Source: Symbiodinium natans (Eukaryota; Sar; Dinophyceae; Suessiales; Symbiodiniaceae). Taken from it: a stretch of DNA of 64,000 nt. The stretch lies in assembly GCA_905221605.1 (NCBI GenBank), contig CAJNDS010000291.1:41545-105544 (forward strand), in the 5' to 3' direction. A program made the translations under genes and the position numbers. The notes beneath the pieces were generated by a model, which was not told the DNA's origin, ran no database searches, and worked only from the letters and a program-made list of their open reading frames with translations. Positions 1 to 11,324 of the stretch are shown here, piece after piece. Position 1 is the first letter of the stretch; the number at the start of each line of letters is the position of its first letter.

Positions 1-1372
1 GTTTGGAAGGCATGCGACCGGGCAGCAACCAGATTATTGCATCGTTGCTGAGGCAAGACCGTGATGTCAGGCTCTAGGTTTAGGGTTTGGAAGACACGCC
101 CGTGGGAGCTGCGTGTAGGTGGGACCTGGCAACAGCCAGATTATTGCTGATGCAAGACCCTGATTTCTAGGGTTTCGGTTTAGGGTTTGGCATTTGCAGT
201 TGCAGCATTCGCTGCAGCTTTCATGCTGGGGGAATCATATAACACCTCATTTTCTTGCCAGTCACATAAACTTCCACGCATCTGTGCTGCAAGGGTTGGT
301 TTTTGCATCACTGCTGATGCAAGACCACGCAAGACCGCGATGTCTAGAGTTTCGGTTTAGGGTCTGTAAGTCCGACCGGGCAACAGCCAGATTATTGCAT
401 GATTGCTGACAAAAAACCATGATGTCAGGCTTTAGGTTTAGGGTTTGGAGTAGGGTTTGTAAGGCATCCGACCGGGCAACAGCCAGATTCTTGCATGATT
501 GCTGAAACAAGACCATGATGTCAGGCTTTAGGTTTAGGGTTTGGAGTAGGGTTTGTAAGGCATACGACCGGGCAACAGCCAGATTATTGCATCATTGCTG
601 AAACAAGACCATGCCAGACCGCGATGTCTAGAGTCTCGGTTTAGGGTCTGTAAGGCATCCGACCGGGCAACAGCCAGATTATTGCATCCTTGCTGAAACA
701 AGACCATGATGTCAGGCTTTAGGTTTAGGGTTTGGAGTAGGTTTGTAAGGCATCCGACCGGGCAACAGCCAGATTGCGGGAGCTGCGTGTAGGTGAGCTC
801 AGAACGAGCCATGAGAAAGGACCTGACGACAGCCAGATTATTGCATCGTTGCTGACGCAAGAGACATGCGACCTGACAACAGCCAGATTATTGCATCATT
901 GCTGAGGCAAGACCATGATGTCAGGCTTGAGGTTTAGGGTTTGGAAGGCATGCGACCGGGCAGCAGCCAGATTATTGCATCATTGCTGAGGCAAGACCGT
1001 GATGCCAGGCTCTAGGTTTAGGGTTTGGAAGGCACGCTCGTGGGAGCTGCGTGTAGGCGGGACCTGGCAACTGCCAGATTATTGCTGATGCAAGACCGTG
1101 ATGTCCAGGGTTTCGGTTTAGGGTCTGGAAGGCATCCGACCGGGCAACCGCCAGATTATTGCATCATTGCTGAAACAAGACCATGATGTCAGGCTTCAGG
1201 TTTAGGGTTTGGAAGGCATGCTCGCGGGAGCTGCGTGTACGTGAGCTCAGAACGCAGAGTCATGAGAAAGAATCTGACGACAGCCAGCTCATTGCATCGT
1301 TGCTGACGCGAGACCGTGATGTCGAGGGTTCAGGTGTAGGGTTTGGAAGGCATGCGCTCAGTGCAAGCGCAC
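1..1372. repeat. Degenerate minisatellite with telomere-type motif
   Basis: About 13 diverged copies of an 84-110 bp unit fill this stretch. Each copy carries a core like CCAGATTATTGCATCATTGC, then CAAGACC(A/G)TGATGTC, and ends in GGTTTAGGGTTTGGA, which contains the TTTAGGG telomere-type heptamer. Cores are visible near 30, 130, 386, 482, 580, 676, 833, 884, 968, 1150 and 1280. Copies differ by substitutions and internal deletions, so the array is old. The apparent short reading frames on both strands are repeat artefacts. Confidence 0.85.
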
Positions 1373-1389
1373 GTAGGTAGGCCTGTGTG

Positions 1390-1570
1390 CTGAAGCCACA
1401 CAGCTAGCCTATGCAGCCAAAACAGCCCTTTTCACCACTTACCAAAAGGGTAAAGGTGAGGATAAGGGCAAAGGCAAAGGGAAGGGCAAAGGATTCGGTA
1501 AGGGCAAGCTCGTGCAGTCGAACCTATCAATAGCAGATAGAAGGGCTAGGCTGCTACACCTCCTTCCAAT
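1390..1570 (+). pseudogene. Probable retrotransposon Gag relict (Lys/Gly-rich linker)
   Basis: One plus-strand frame reads through a lysine/glycine-rich run of alternating KG pairs and then a segment reading SNLSIADRRARL. From memory, dinoflagellate retrotransposon Gag proteins carry a K/G-rich linker followed by a similar SNLS-x-x-(D/E)RR segment just before a CCHC zinc knuckle. Here the frame stops about 20 codons later without a knuckle, so this looks like a truncated relict. No reverse transcriptase or integrase was recognised downstream. The family assignment is inferred and no comparison was run. Confidence 0.4.
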
Positions 1571-2506
1571 TCTGCACCGCCCGGACCAGGAACACCATCT
1601 GTGAAGGTGGCAGCGTGCGCGATGCGACGAGTCACTGTAGTACCGCCTCCATGGAGGTCCTCGACTGATTGCTTGGAGTGAGGTCCGTCATTAAGCGACC
1701 ATATGTGGCGTAGTCTTGAGTTTGTAGAGGGCATAGCGCTGGCGCAGCCGAGATTCACGGAGCTGTCCTCGGCCACTTCGTATGTCACGCGAAGGCAGGG
1801 TGTATGGCAGCTATAGACAGGTTTGTAGACCCTGTCGGTGCAAATTTTCAAAACAGAGCCCCAAACTATCCAAAGAAAAAGGTGTTCGTGCATAGCGAGC
1901 TGTTGACGATGACGCGCTTGACGTTGCCTGTTGGATAGCAGCAGACCATGTTGAACAACAGGATGTTTCACTCTGGCGCGGCTTCTGCCTTCTCTGACCG
2001 GAACCTGCCAAGAGCCAGCTCCGTAGCAACTCTACGACCAGTTTTTGATTCCAGGTAGAACTACCTTACATGGAAGCTTTCGGCTCTCAGCTTAGAACGC
2101 GCCTTTGCCATCTTCTACCTGTTGACGCTTTCCGGCTGAAACGTTGAGCGCGCGAGTATACGGAATGCTTCCACAGTAAGAGATATTTGTAGGAGCGTGC
2201 GCCCGCCGAGGTAATCCCTCGCAACATGGAGGTCATCTTCGGTAGAACAATTTTGTTGCAGCTTACCAGCATCACGTTGAAGCGTTGCAGCCTCAGCTTC
2301 ATTTTTGGTGCAGCGGTGCGGACTTAGACCCGTTGCTGACCATATATTCGGTATGTGGAATATTTGCTGCAACATCGAGGACCCATTGCCGCCGTAGTGG
2401 AGAACATGCTTCGTCGGGAGCCATTGGCCAACGGTCTCTTGAGCGAAGCCTTGCCGCGTCGTTATTTGGACCAAAGTTAGCGCTTCACTGTGGCAAATCT
2501 CCGTGA
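1546..2506 (-). other. Weakly coding-like minus-strand stretch, unrecognised
   Basis: Two minus-strand open frames (about 2474-2115 and 1971-1546) have amino-acid composition more like protein than chance. One ends in an Ala/Gly-rich tail, and the other has an acidic, leucine-containing stretch. No domain, start context or confident splice pattern was found. They could be exons of a small gene or just open frames in GC-balanced DNA. Nothing else is recognised here. Confidence 0.2.
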
Positions 2507-2867
2507 TGCGTCTCTGAGACAGTGCCCCGCCTAGTAAATGTGAGGCACGTTTGCCGAAGTCCTGGGCAAGCAGCCGCTAAGACCGTTAGCCGAGCGCTGC
2601 CTGGCTAGCGATCAGTAAGTGATGCACTAATCCCGGAAGTCAGTTCTTGTAAGATTCTACTTCGCCGACGCCGCCCTCGTCTTCAAGCACACGCCTCCTT
2701 CCATTGCGCAAGAGTCCCGTGGTCTTGATTGCTCCAAACTTCTTGAGGCTAGCCTGCGGCAATAACGCAGTGCAGCAGGGGATGGTGTTGATCTCCACAG
2801 GCAGTATCCAAGATACGCATGGCCCAACCCAAGTAGCCCGCAGTGCAAGGACAAGTAGAGTAGAGGA

Positions 2868-3494
2868 ATGCAGCCGAAGTCGAGTGCTTGCAGCAGTGCA
2901 ATACTACCTCATGTAGACGGCCGGCTGCGCAAGGCTTGGCAGCATGTCCACAGCCTTAAAACTCAAATCGTCTGCTTAGGCGCTGGCGCGCCAACGCATT
3001 CGACTGTGTCCGGATTCCCATTGCGCACCCAAGACAATGCCGACAATTGGCTGCCTTTGGTGCCTCTGGTTACCAGCAAGTCGTCAGGCCACATGGCTGG
3101 AGGAAAGCGGTTTGGCTTCGTCCTCCAGCCGAGCTTCGGGGGACGACGACGACGACGAAAGGAGGTCCCGCCCGATGAGCCCTACACAAAGGAAAACCCC
3201 TGCAAGGAGAAGAAAATGGGCCAAGGTCCCGAGAGGTTAGGTTTTGGCATCGAGAAGACCCCTTCAACCGCAAGCATCGACGCAAAGCAAGAGGGCCTCG
3301 TGAGATCCCCTTCAAGCCAACTTCGCTCGACTCTTAGATCGGTGACGAGTCTTCATGCTGCTCTACTCCAAAACTTTCCAATGATAGAGTATGTCAGGTC
3401 CGAGGAGATGATGGCCAAGGACGAGAGTGAGTCCCAGGAAAATTCGGCGGCCTCCGAAGAGTCGCAAGATTTTATTTGGGAGTCGAACGAATGA
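2868..3494 (+). CDS. Hypothetical basic/acidic protein fragment
   Basis: This is a 208-codon open frame on the plus strand. The middle has a run of five arginines followed by Lys-rich sequence, and the C-terminus is acidic and Ser/Glu-rich, ending IWESNE. The last 145 bases lie inside the first unit of a 494-bp tandem duplication, and the second unit does not keep the upstream frame. No family was recognised. It could be an exon, a retroelement remnant or a chance frame. Confidence 0.25.
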   Translation: MQPKSSACSSAILPHVDGRLRKAWQHVHSLKTQIVCLGAGAPTHSTVSGFPLRTQDNADNWLPLVPLVTSKSSGHMAGGKRFGFVLQPSFGGRRRRRKEVPPDEPYTKENPCKEKKMGQGPERLGFGIEKTPSTASIDAKQEGLVRSPSSQLRSTLRSVTSLHAALLQNFPMIEYVRSEEMMAKDESESQENSAASEESQDFIWESNE

Positions 3495-4341
3495 ACAAAT
3501 GACAGATCTCGCTCATGTTCAGTCAAGCAGCAGCTGTCAGCAACATTCGAGGCCTTTGTCCAGTGACCTGTCATGCACGGCATTGCCTGCGCGGCAGACA
3601 CCTCCTGTGTGGTGCGCAGGACCGATTCGCACATGCACCTGTGTTGCTGGGCAAACGTGTTCACGTTCATCTTAAGACAATACTGAACTTGCAGTATTAC
3701 CTTCCAGTCAGGCAATGCGCTTGTCGACTCGCAGGCAAAGGTGGTCGTATTCCAGGTTAAGACGACGCCAAACTTGCAAATTGACCTTTCAGTCAGGCAG
3801 TGCCCTCGTCGACGCCGTCCACAAGCGCGTGGGACTGCAGAACTTCACTTCGTGCTCTACTCCAAAACTTTCAAATGAAAGAGTAAGTCAGGTCCCAGGA
3901 GATGATGGCCAAGGACGAGAGTGAGTCCCAGGAGAAGTCGGCGGCCTCCGAAGAGTCGCAAGATTTTATTTGGGAGTCGAACGAATGAACAAATGACAGA
4001 TCTCGCTCATGTTCAGTCAAGCAGCAGCTGTCAGCAACATTCGAGGCCTTTGTCCCGGGACCTGTCATGCATGGCATTGCCTGCGCGGCAGACACCTCCT
4101 GTGTGGCGTGCAGGACCAAGTCGCATCTGTACCTGTGTTGCTGGGCAAATGTGTTCGCATTCAGCTTAAGACAATGCTGAACTTGCAGTTTTACCTTCCA
4201 GTCAGGCAATTCGGTCGTCGACTTGCAGGCAAAGGTGGTCGTGTTCCAGGTTAAGACGTCGCCAAACTTGCAGTATTACCTTTCAGTCAGGCAGCGCCCT
4301 TGTCGACACCTTCCACAAGCGCGCGGGACTGCAGAACCTCC
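3350..4341. repeat. 494-bp tandem duplication, two units
   Basis: The unit starting near 3350 is repeated from about 3844-3847 with the same order and only scattered substitutions. For example, the segment from GGCCAAGGACGAGAGTGAGT to the ATGAACAAATGACAG block occurs at both places 494 bases apart. Inside each unit, a shorter motif (CTTGCA...TTACCTTCCAGTCAGGCA) appears twice in diverged form, about 85-95 bp apart. This suggests an older internal duplication followed by the recent one. Confidence 0.85.
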
Positions 4342-5026
4342 TCGAAGACAAGCCCCGCGACGCGCCAGAGTCCTGCGCCTTAGTCTGTGAAATAATCTCT
4401 CAAACAAGTTCATATGTATGAGAGAACGAACTTCGTAAGTCCATCCAACTTTTGAAAGCCAGGGAGAGCCCGGGTTCACCTCGGCAAGAAGCTTGGCGTG
4501 CCGCCGAGCTGGTGTCGCTGACAGGCTGCGAAGCACGGCGACCGTGAAAGTCAAGCCGGAGTGGCGTCCGCCGAGGACCTTCAGCTGCGTTTGCGCTCAG
4601 CAGATGAGGATGGTTGTGTGACATAGCAGTGTCAAGAGATCACAAAAACCGCGTCTGAGATTGGCGTTACCTATATGGTGGTAGTGTTGTAAGCTTCGGC
4701 AGGAAATGCGGGCCCAAGAAGATGCCTCATTTGAGAAAACTGGTTCTGAGCAGGCCGGCGCAAGCTTAAACGCGGCACATCCAAAGTTGGTGCTTCTCGC
4801 CATCTCGCAGGCAGCAGCAGCTTTTGGAGAAAATCATGTTCGGCCTGGCTCAGAGTCAGAAAAGATCGGCCAAGACAGCCGCCGTGCCGATGTCCCTGTT
4901 GCAAGCAGGCCACACACGTGTACCTGTGGTCTAGAGAAGCGCAATTGTGGTAAAGAAACATAGCGTCCGGACTACAGGCGCGTAGCTGCCATAGTTTTGC
5001 TTCGTGATCTTCCCTTGACTCCAAAG
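4342..5026. other. No confident gene; upstream of the giant gene
   Basis: Open frames on both strands are short. A minus-strand frame (5084-4671) contains a CxxCxxxGHxxxxC pattern around 4900, the spacing of a retroviral-type zinc knuckle, but nothing around it looks like Gag. Earlier exons of the giant gene may lie here but could not be identified. Confidence 0.3.
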
Positions 5027-5153
5027 GCGAACCGCGGTTTCGGGACGTTTGCCTGGTGGACGCTTTGCGGGCCGTGGGGGTCAAGGTCCCTTACGCAGGC
5101 CATGGCCCATTTTTCGTCTTGAAAGATGGCAACCGCATGGTAGCACCTCTGGG
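5027..5153 (+). CDS. Giant gene exon 1: cysteine-protease-like segment, part 1
   Basis: The exon is inferred from an AG|G acceptor at 5026/5027 and a GT donor at 5154. It reads DVCLVDALRAVGVKVPYAGH, and a later exon supplies an NHFTGLTI motif. A Cys followed by a small helix, then a His in a beta strand, is the layout of papain-fold proteases, including OTU types. Joining 5153 to 5235 keeps the frame and removes the TGA at 5155-5157 and an 81-nt intron. Exons further upstream are likely but not found. The protease idea rests only on motif shape, and a non-catalytic fold is possible. Confidence 0.4.
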
Positions 5154-5234
5154 GTGACTTGGCATGAACAAGAAAGAAATCAACAGTAAGTCATCAATTG
5201 CTATTGCGCAGTTTGTCATGAGAGCCACCGGAAG

Positions 5235-7712
5235 GTATTCCATTCGTCCTGCGCAAGGCTTTGAGGGGCCTGGGCGATACATTCTTTATCGGCAGAATCA
5301 TTTCACTGGGCTCACAATACACGAAGACGACTCTTGCGCAATTTCCACGTCCCACCGGCCGTGTGACAATCTCTCGACGCAGTTGTGGATGCTGGAAAAC
5401 ACATTCGAGGCAGTGTTCAAGGTGATTTCTACAGTTGGAGTTTGCTCTCCATGTGCGCCGACAGGTTCGGAAAAAGACTTGCAAGGCGGCAGCGATCGAC
5501 GTCGGCAGAAATCTGAACAAGATGCCGGAGAATGTGAAGAGAACAGAGGACGGCAAGCAGTGTGCTTGACAGGTGCTTTACGAGCCGAAGTGTTCATGAC
5601 TGCATTTCAACGGAAGCGACGCACCCAGTCCGGACTGGAGGCTTGCGAGCGCAAAGCTGCTCGCTTAGCCCGCATGGATGGACCTTGGCCTCGACTGATC
5701 CAGCCCAGTTCAGCAACCTTTCCGATCTCGCCGATGCAGTTTGACCCGGAGACTGCCCCCAATGTGGAGGTGCTGAAGATGATCCACCCCCATGCAAGAG
5801 ACTTCAGAATCGCATTTCGATCTTCTGATCACACATACTTCGTAGACGGCCAGCGAACCCTGGGCTCGGTCACTGGGATGATCCATGCTTTCTGCGCGCC
5901 GTTTGAAGCGGACAATGTGATCGCCAGGATGATGAGCGGCAGGAACTGGCCTCGGGCTGGGTACCTGAAACCGGAAGTCTCCTTTACATGGATGAGCAGG
6001 CTTGGCATTTTCTGTCCCGAAGTTTTGGATCTGTATTCTGGCAGCCCAAGAGATGATGAGCGTATCAGCCAGCTTCTAAGGGATCTTTCCTCAACTCAAG
6101 ACATTGCAGCTGAGCTTGACGAACTTACCTTGTCTCCTGATGACATCAAAGCAATGTGGGAGGCTCGTGGCCGAGAGGCAGCGCACTATGGCACCTACAT
6201 GCATTACCTTTTCGAAGCGCTCATCAATGGCCATTCTGTGCCACAGGTTTCGCCTGAAGTCAGAATGTTGCGCTCGTTTCTGTCCAAGTGTGCAAAAGAT
6301 CTCACAGCTTGGCGAACTGAGTGGACTATTTTTGGAGACGAAGAACGACTTGCTGGATCTATCGACTTTTGCGCTCGTCTTCCCAACGGGGAGATGGTAC
6401 TGGTTGACTGGAAACGCACTGCTGGTCTACCCGGCAAGTTCAATTCAGCCTACCATATGCGTTCTCCACTATGTCACCTTGCAGACTGCACAGGAGTTCA
6501 CTACAGACTGCAGCTGAATGTCTATCGACATCTACTAGAAAAATATTACGACGTCAGAGTGGCTCGAATGTTGGTTGTGTGTTGTCATCCTGAGCACTAT
6601 CCAACAGCTTTCGTCGACGAGGTTCCAAGGCTTGAGAAAGAAACAGAAGATATGCTGGCGGCTTGGTGCGATGCAAGGGGAGGCTCGACAGATTACTGCG
6701 GCGGCAAAGAGGCTTCTGAATCTGCAGCTGACATAGTTGAGATTTGGCGTGAGATCCAGTTTGAAACACCGGACGTCTCAACTTTCCAGGGCCAAGCTCG
6801 GCAGGACCTCGCGCAGCCGCAGCCCGTGCATGCTGTTTACTTGCCCACAGAAGATGACCTCGACTCGTATTCTTCCGATGATGGCATTTGGGACTTGAGA
6901 CATGATTGGTACTCCCAAGCCAGGCATCCACGCGCACCGCTGGATGTCGCTGGAGGGTCCTTTCCAGCAGAGCTTCTACACAGCCTCCCCAGCTTCTTTT
7001 TTTCGTTCGAATACCTCCATGCTTTAGCCAGTACTTCAAAGGCCATGCGGGATTCAGTTCGCAGTGGCAAGCATTGGCGTGGGCGAGTTGTCTCGCTGAA
7101 CACTGAAGAGTTTCAGGATACCGGCAGAGTGCGTTGGATGCGCGAGGTGTACCTGGCTGCGCAGGCGGTTGTCGTAAGCGTCAAACAGCTGGCAATGATG
7201 CAGATCTTTCCAAAAAATGTCCTTTTAGATTGGAGTGCAGTCCCGTTCAGCAGCGGACCTGTGACGGGGTTCGAGTCTTCCGACCCCTTGGTTGGCGCTG
7301 CCAGTTTTGAATTGCGGCTGCCTGCAACCGCAGTGGGCATGTATATCGGAGTGCGTGACTGGTCGAGTCTGCGCGACTGCAGGGAGGCTGCGTGCCGTCT
7401 CGACAATCTTCTCCGTAGCAACTCCGTTGTTTCCTGCAGTTTCCACGGCTCGCCTCCTCAGCCAAGCGTGGTAAGTGGCCGGCCTTGTCTTCGCGCCAAT
7501 CGTTCTCATCGATTCGATGTCCGATGGAGCGAACATGTCTTTGAGCTCTCGATTGACGAAGCGTGTGTGTTGGCTTTAAGGACTCGAGCAAACGCTTTAG
7601 ATGGCCCTGACCCACTGGCAAAGCTTTCCCTGCGCATCTGGATGCGATCTCGTAGCGTGGAGGAACAAGTGCTGTTGCAACCTCTTCCGTCGCCAGTCTG
7701 CCACCGCTCAAG
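5235..7712 (+). CDS. Giant gene exon 2: PD-(D/E)XK nuclease plus F-box-like/beta-sandwich module
   Basis: The exon opens with the putative protease His motif (GRYILYRQNHFTG, about 5268-5310). The nuclease follows: a Glu in RTEWTIFGDEERLAG, Asp in GSIDF at 6364, Asp and Lys of VDWKR at 6406-6414, and QLNVYRHLL from 6511. This is the E...GxxD...DxK...QxxxY signature of RecB/AddB/MGME1-type nucleases, so DNA cleavage is likely if the protein is intact. After a GGS motif near 6675 comes an F-box-like helix set (FPAELLHSLPSFFF, about 6955-7090), then a beta-rich domain similar to that of exon 3. A 43-nt stretch at 5422-5464 has GT...AG ends and may be an intron, so the frame at 5.4-5.6 kb is uncertain. 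A GC donor at 7713 ends the exon. Confidence 0.65.
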
Positions 7713-7806
7713 GCTGCTTGCCTCCAAAAGATGCGTTTTAATCTTTTGTGTTGTAGTTTTCAGATTTGCATCAGTTGTGAGTCGGACACCGTTCTTTGGG
7801 TCGCAG

Positions 7807-8871
7807 GATCACTTGCGTGCTCTGTGGATTCCACGATGTGCTCTCAAGTCCAAGATGGGTCGTCTGCCCATTGTGCTCGACCTGGATGTGCGACCGTCAC
7901 GCCCGAAGATCTCCGAGAAGGCTTTGTCTTCGTTGCCCGAACCAGTTCATGGACTACGTCGGCGGCTCCGAAATCTTGGAAGGCGCAGGCTTGGATTCTG
8001 ATGAATTTCACAGCACTCGGGAGAACACAGATGCCCGGGGCAGACAATCGCATGGTGGCGCCCGAAGGTGGGCGCGCCGGTGCGCTTCACCGAGAGCTCC
8101 TGTCCAGGTTCCTGCGAACTTTCTACATGGACTGACATTTTACTGCTCAGACTTCAACTTCATTCGCGCACTTGCCGCCTGCAGTCGGGAGACCAGTGAA
8201 GCAATGGGCAATGAAGAATACTGGGTTGGAAAGCACATATTTCTCAATGTGCCGGAGCTTGCTCGCAGTGACCGAACACTGCTGGCAGCAGCCAATCTTT
8301 TCAGGCAGGCTTTATCCATTAGCTTTGACATTCCGCAGCTGCCGCTTCTGCACCAGATACCTCCTCGGGCGGTGGTGTCTTGGCAATGTCTTCCTCTCCA
8401 TCTTCCAGGGAGAAATGTGAGTGGCTGGGTGTCAGGTCATCCACTTTTCGGAGCTGCCCGTTTCTCTTTGACTTTGGCGCCGAACACCAGAAGTGTTTTT
8501 GTCGGTGCAAAAACTCACGGCAGCAATCGACGCTCATACGTGCTTCTGGAGAATCCATACACTCATGCTTGCAGAGTCAGCCTCGGAATAACGGGCGCCA
8601 CGCCCGTCGCAGGGCCAACAGGCCCTGTGCTTGAAGCGATCGCGGCAGCCAATTCTCCGAATGAGGTTGTCTTGAAGTGGGACAATCAGTCCATTGAGCT
8701 GATGCTCAATGGACGCAGACTTGGTGGGGGGCGCCTGGCTCGTGAAGAACCTCTAGCTCCTCCAGCATTCTCTACATTGTTTGTGTGGGTTATTTCGAGA
8801 GATGGCTCGAGCACGCAGCCAGTCCTGAATCCACTGCTGACACCTGTGCGACGAAAAGACACCTCTATCAG
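7807..8871 (+). CDS. Giant gene exon 3: RING-like zinc, F-box-like and beta-sandwich module
   Basis: The exon starts after the acceptor GCAG|G at 7806 and has no ATG. It encodes ITCVLCGF, CPLCSTWMCDRH and CLRCPNQ, a Cys/His pattern resembling RING or related cross-brace fingers, then DYVGGSEILE. Next come an F-box-like segment (about 8106-8230) and a beta-rich domain with repeated FSLTLAP and SIELMLNG type strands, possibly SPRY/concanavalin-like. The F-box and beta domains align with those at the end of exon 2 and the zinc module aligns with exon 4, so this is a duplicated module. It ends at an AG|GC donor at 8872, in the same phase as exon 2. The intron is 169 nt. Confidence 0.55.
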
Positions 8872-9040
8872 GCCAAACGTTTGTCTTTATATATACAGTT
8901 TGTATCCTGGCGAAGGATTGTTGTCCTGTGTGTGCTATCAGGCTTATTCGCTTTAACTTCAATGTGTCAGTGTGTCTTGTTGGCGTAATCCGACTAGATT
9001 GTGCAAGGCTTGAAGTTCAGTGTGTTTTCTCCCATGCCAG

Positions 9041-11324
9041 GTGTTCTCTATGCAGCAAGGAGCAGGCCATTGAGGTTCATATGTGGGCGGTCTGTCCCGC
9101 GTGTCGACATTGGTTCTGTGCGTCTCACATGCAGAGCATGCCACTGCGGTCCTGTGATGTTTGTGGGCGCGTGAATTACAAGGATTTTGTCGGCGGGTCC
9201 GCTCTAGCGGAGGTTACTGGTGCTCTGGCACAATGCTACAAGCACGCAGGAGAGCTCTGGCAAGAACTTCAGACCGGTCGAGCCCATGGCACTGGCAGCA
9301 AGTTCCCTGCGACAGTGGTCGGTATCCTACAGAAGCACGTCCATACCCTCCTGGAGATTCCTGCCCTTTTGCAACTACTGCCAGATCCTCATGAACGCCA
9401 AGTCATGAGCAAACGGAGATGGGAACGCGTGCTCTACAGAGCACGAGTCATTCTAGATTTTTTTCAGCAGCACAGGCACAAAATGCTTTTCCGGTACCTC
9501 CGCGCAGAAGCCGAGAAGCTGCCGCTTGCAAAGCAGAGCTTCCTGATTGAATTGGCCGATCCAGAAGACGGCAGTGTTCTTCCAGATCTCTGGCGCAGCG
9601 AAGCCGGAACCGCTGCTGTGACGCTTCAATGTTACTTGGTTCAAGAAGAAAAGCAGGGCTCTAAAGAATCGCACCAAGTCGACGAAGGACCCGTGCGACT
9701 TTCTTCCATTGAAGAAAAGCGACCTGCGTTGCATGTGCTGGGCGGCGCCAGCCAGGCTTTGGTTGACTGCCCAGAAGTTTCTGAGCGTGTGGCAGAAGAT
9801 TGCAATGGAGGTTCTACAGCACTGCGTGATTCCTGTCCGGAGATCTATGCTCCTTGTGAGCAACCAAAAACAATTTGGGTCTTTCAGATGCCAGGGATAC
9901 CATCCACTCGGATGCAGGCGCAGCCGGGCCAAATTCCGATCGTGCGTGTTGGTAGCGACCGCAACTTCTGGGCCTCCGGCTCCGAAGTACTTCCGGTCGT
10001 CAACTACGGTCTGGATATAGCGTCACTGCTGTTTATGGTCGTGCCTCCACTGCCGCTTTGCAATGCCGCGACACCAAATCCGCGTTATTTTCTTCTGAGG
10101 ATTGGAGCACGTCCGCTCTCAAGAGCTATGGTTATTCGTTTCAAAGATACGCCGACCTGGTCTGAACTTTGGGCATTCCTAGCACGCCGGGCTTGGTTTC
10201 ATCCCAACGAAAACCGCTTTTATGGACTAGAGTTCGGAGATGTTTTGCTTACCGAGCACGACAGCCTTGCTTGGCTTCCTCCGCAAACATTGCTTCAGCT
10301 CGTCATGTTTCCAAATTACTCGCCCTCAAGTCAAGTTCCGACTACGAGCACAGAACAAAATATATGTGCTCTTTGCAAGAAACCGCTAGGCCAGGTCCAG
10401 GGTCGATGCTACATCCGCGCCGCGCGAGCTGGACGCTTGGGCTCTTTGCACAAAGCACACTGCGCACTAGTATTGCACCATGTGCGCGTTCGTTCCGATG
10501 AAAGCAACCAGCTGGCCATGGCTGCAATTCCAATGTGCATTCACCCGGTCCTGATTCGAGCGAACTTGGGAGTCTGGTACGCAGATGGTCATGAGTGGCT
10601 TCCCTTCGAGTTGCTCCCTGGCACGGCTACAGGACATCCGATCTGGCAGCGATCATCGCTTCTGAGTCAAGGGTTTTCAGCTCGTCAAGGCTTGCCAGGC
10701 GACTACCCGAGCTCAGATGAGGAGCTTCGCGAGATCCTGCACCGCTGCGCTGACAGGGACTGTCTTGGGGGTTCCAGCGCTATGGACGAGGCGCAAAGCC
10801 AAGCATCCTTCGACCTTCCAGACTATGGGGAAGCGCCGGACGAGGACATAGAAGTCCCTCGCGATCTGCTCCTGGCTCCTGAGACGAACGAGGCCGTGCT
10901 CCGCGACGAAGCCGCTCGGCAAGCGCCCGAGCAACAGCTCTCCCAGGAGCCGACGTGCAGAGACTTGTCGCCGCATGATGTAGTGGGGAATGATTTCAAT
11001 AGCGAAGTGCTGGCCCGGGCGCGGCAGCGTCGTCGCAAAGAGGGCGCTCCAACAAGCATACCAGAATTCAAGGAGTCCTTCCGTCAGCTACGAACCATTG
11101 CACAAAGATCGCTGAGAACCGTGGCACCTTTGCAGAATGTCACAGAGGCCACGATTCCACAGAAGATACGTACTCTTCGCGCGCAGGCTACACAACGTTT
11201 TCCACATCTGCAAGAGGATCTGCTGCGACTGTGCATTGGCGCCCTTGCAGTTTACCGGCTGCGCCTTACCGATGTGCATGTGAGAGAGTTGGTGATGCTT
11301 CTGTGGATAGTCGAAGGCGACACA
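9041..11324 (+). CDS. Giant gene exon 4: zinc module, ubiquitin-like stretch, linker
   Basis: The exon starts after CCAG|G at 9040 with CSLCSKEQ, CPACRHWFCASH and CDVCGR, a second copy of the RING-like module, then DFVGGSALAE. A long region without recognised domains follows. About 10085-10317 reads like a ubiquitin-like beta-grasp: FKDTPTWSELWAFLARR, then FGDVLLTEHDSLAWL and LLQLVMF, which parallels the end of ubiquitin. About 10362-10470 has a Cys/His cluster (CALCKK...HKAHC). About 10700-11070 is acidic and Arg-rich linker. Two more GGS motifs occur near 9805 and 10765. The frame is lost at a CA repeat near 11320; correct downstream coding is in another frame, so the open frame on to 11444 is probably spurious. 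Confidence 0.5.

Noticed and set aside
4671-5084. Minus-strand CCHC zinc-knuckle protein
   Set aside because: One CxxCxxxGHxxxxC match without other Gag features. It overlaps the better-supported plus-strand exon 1.
7713-8001. C-terminal extension of exon 2 in its own frame
   Set aside because: It overlaps exon 3, whose zinc module is in another frame, and an AG|GC donor at 7713 rejoins the frames.
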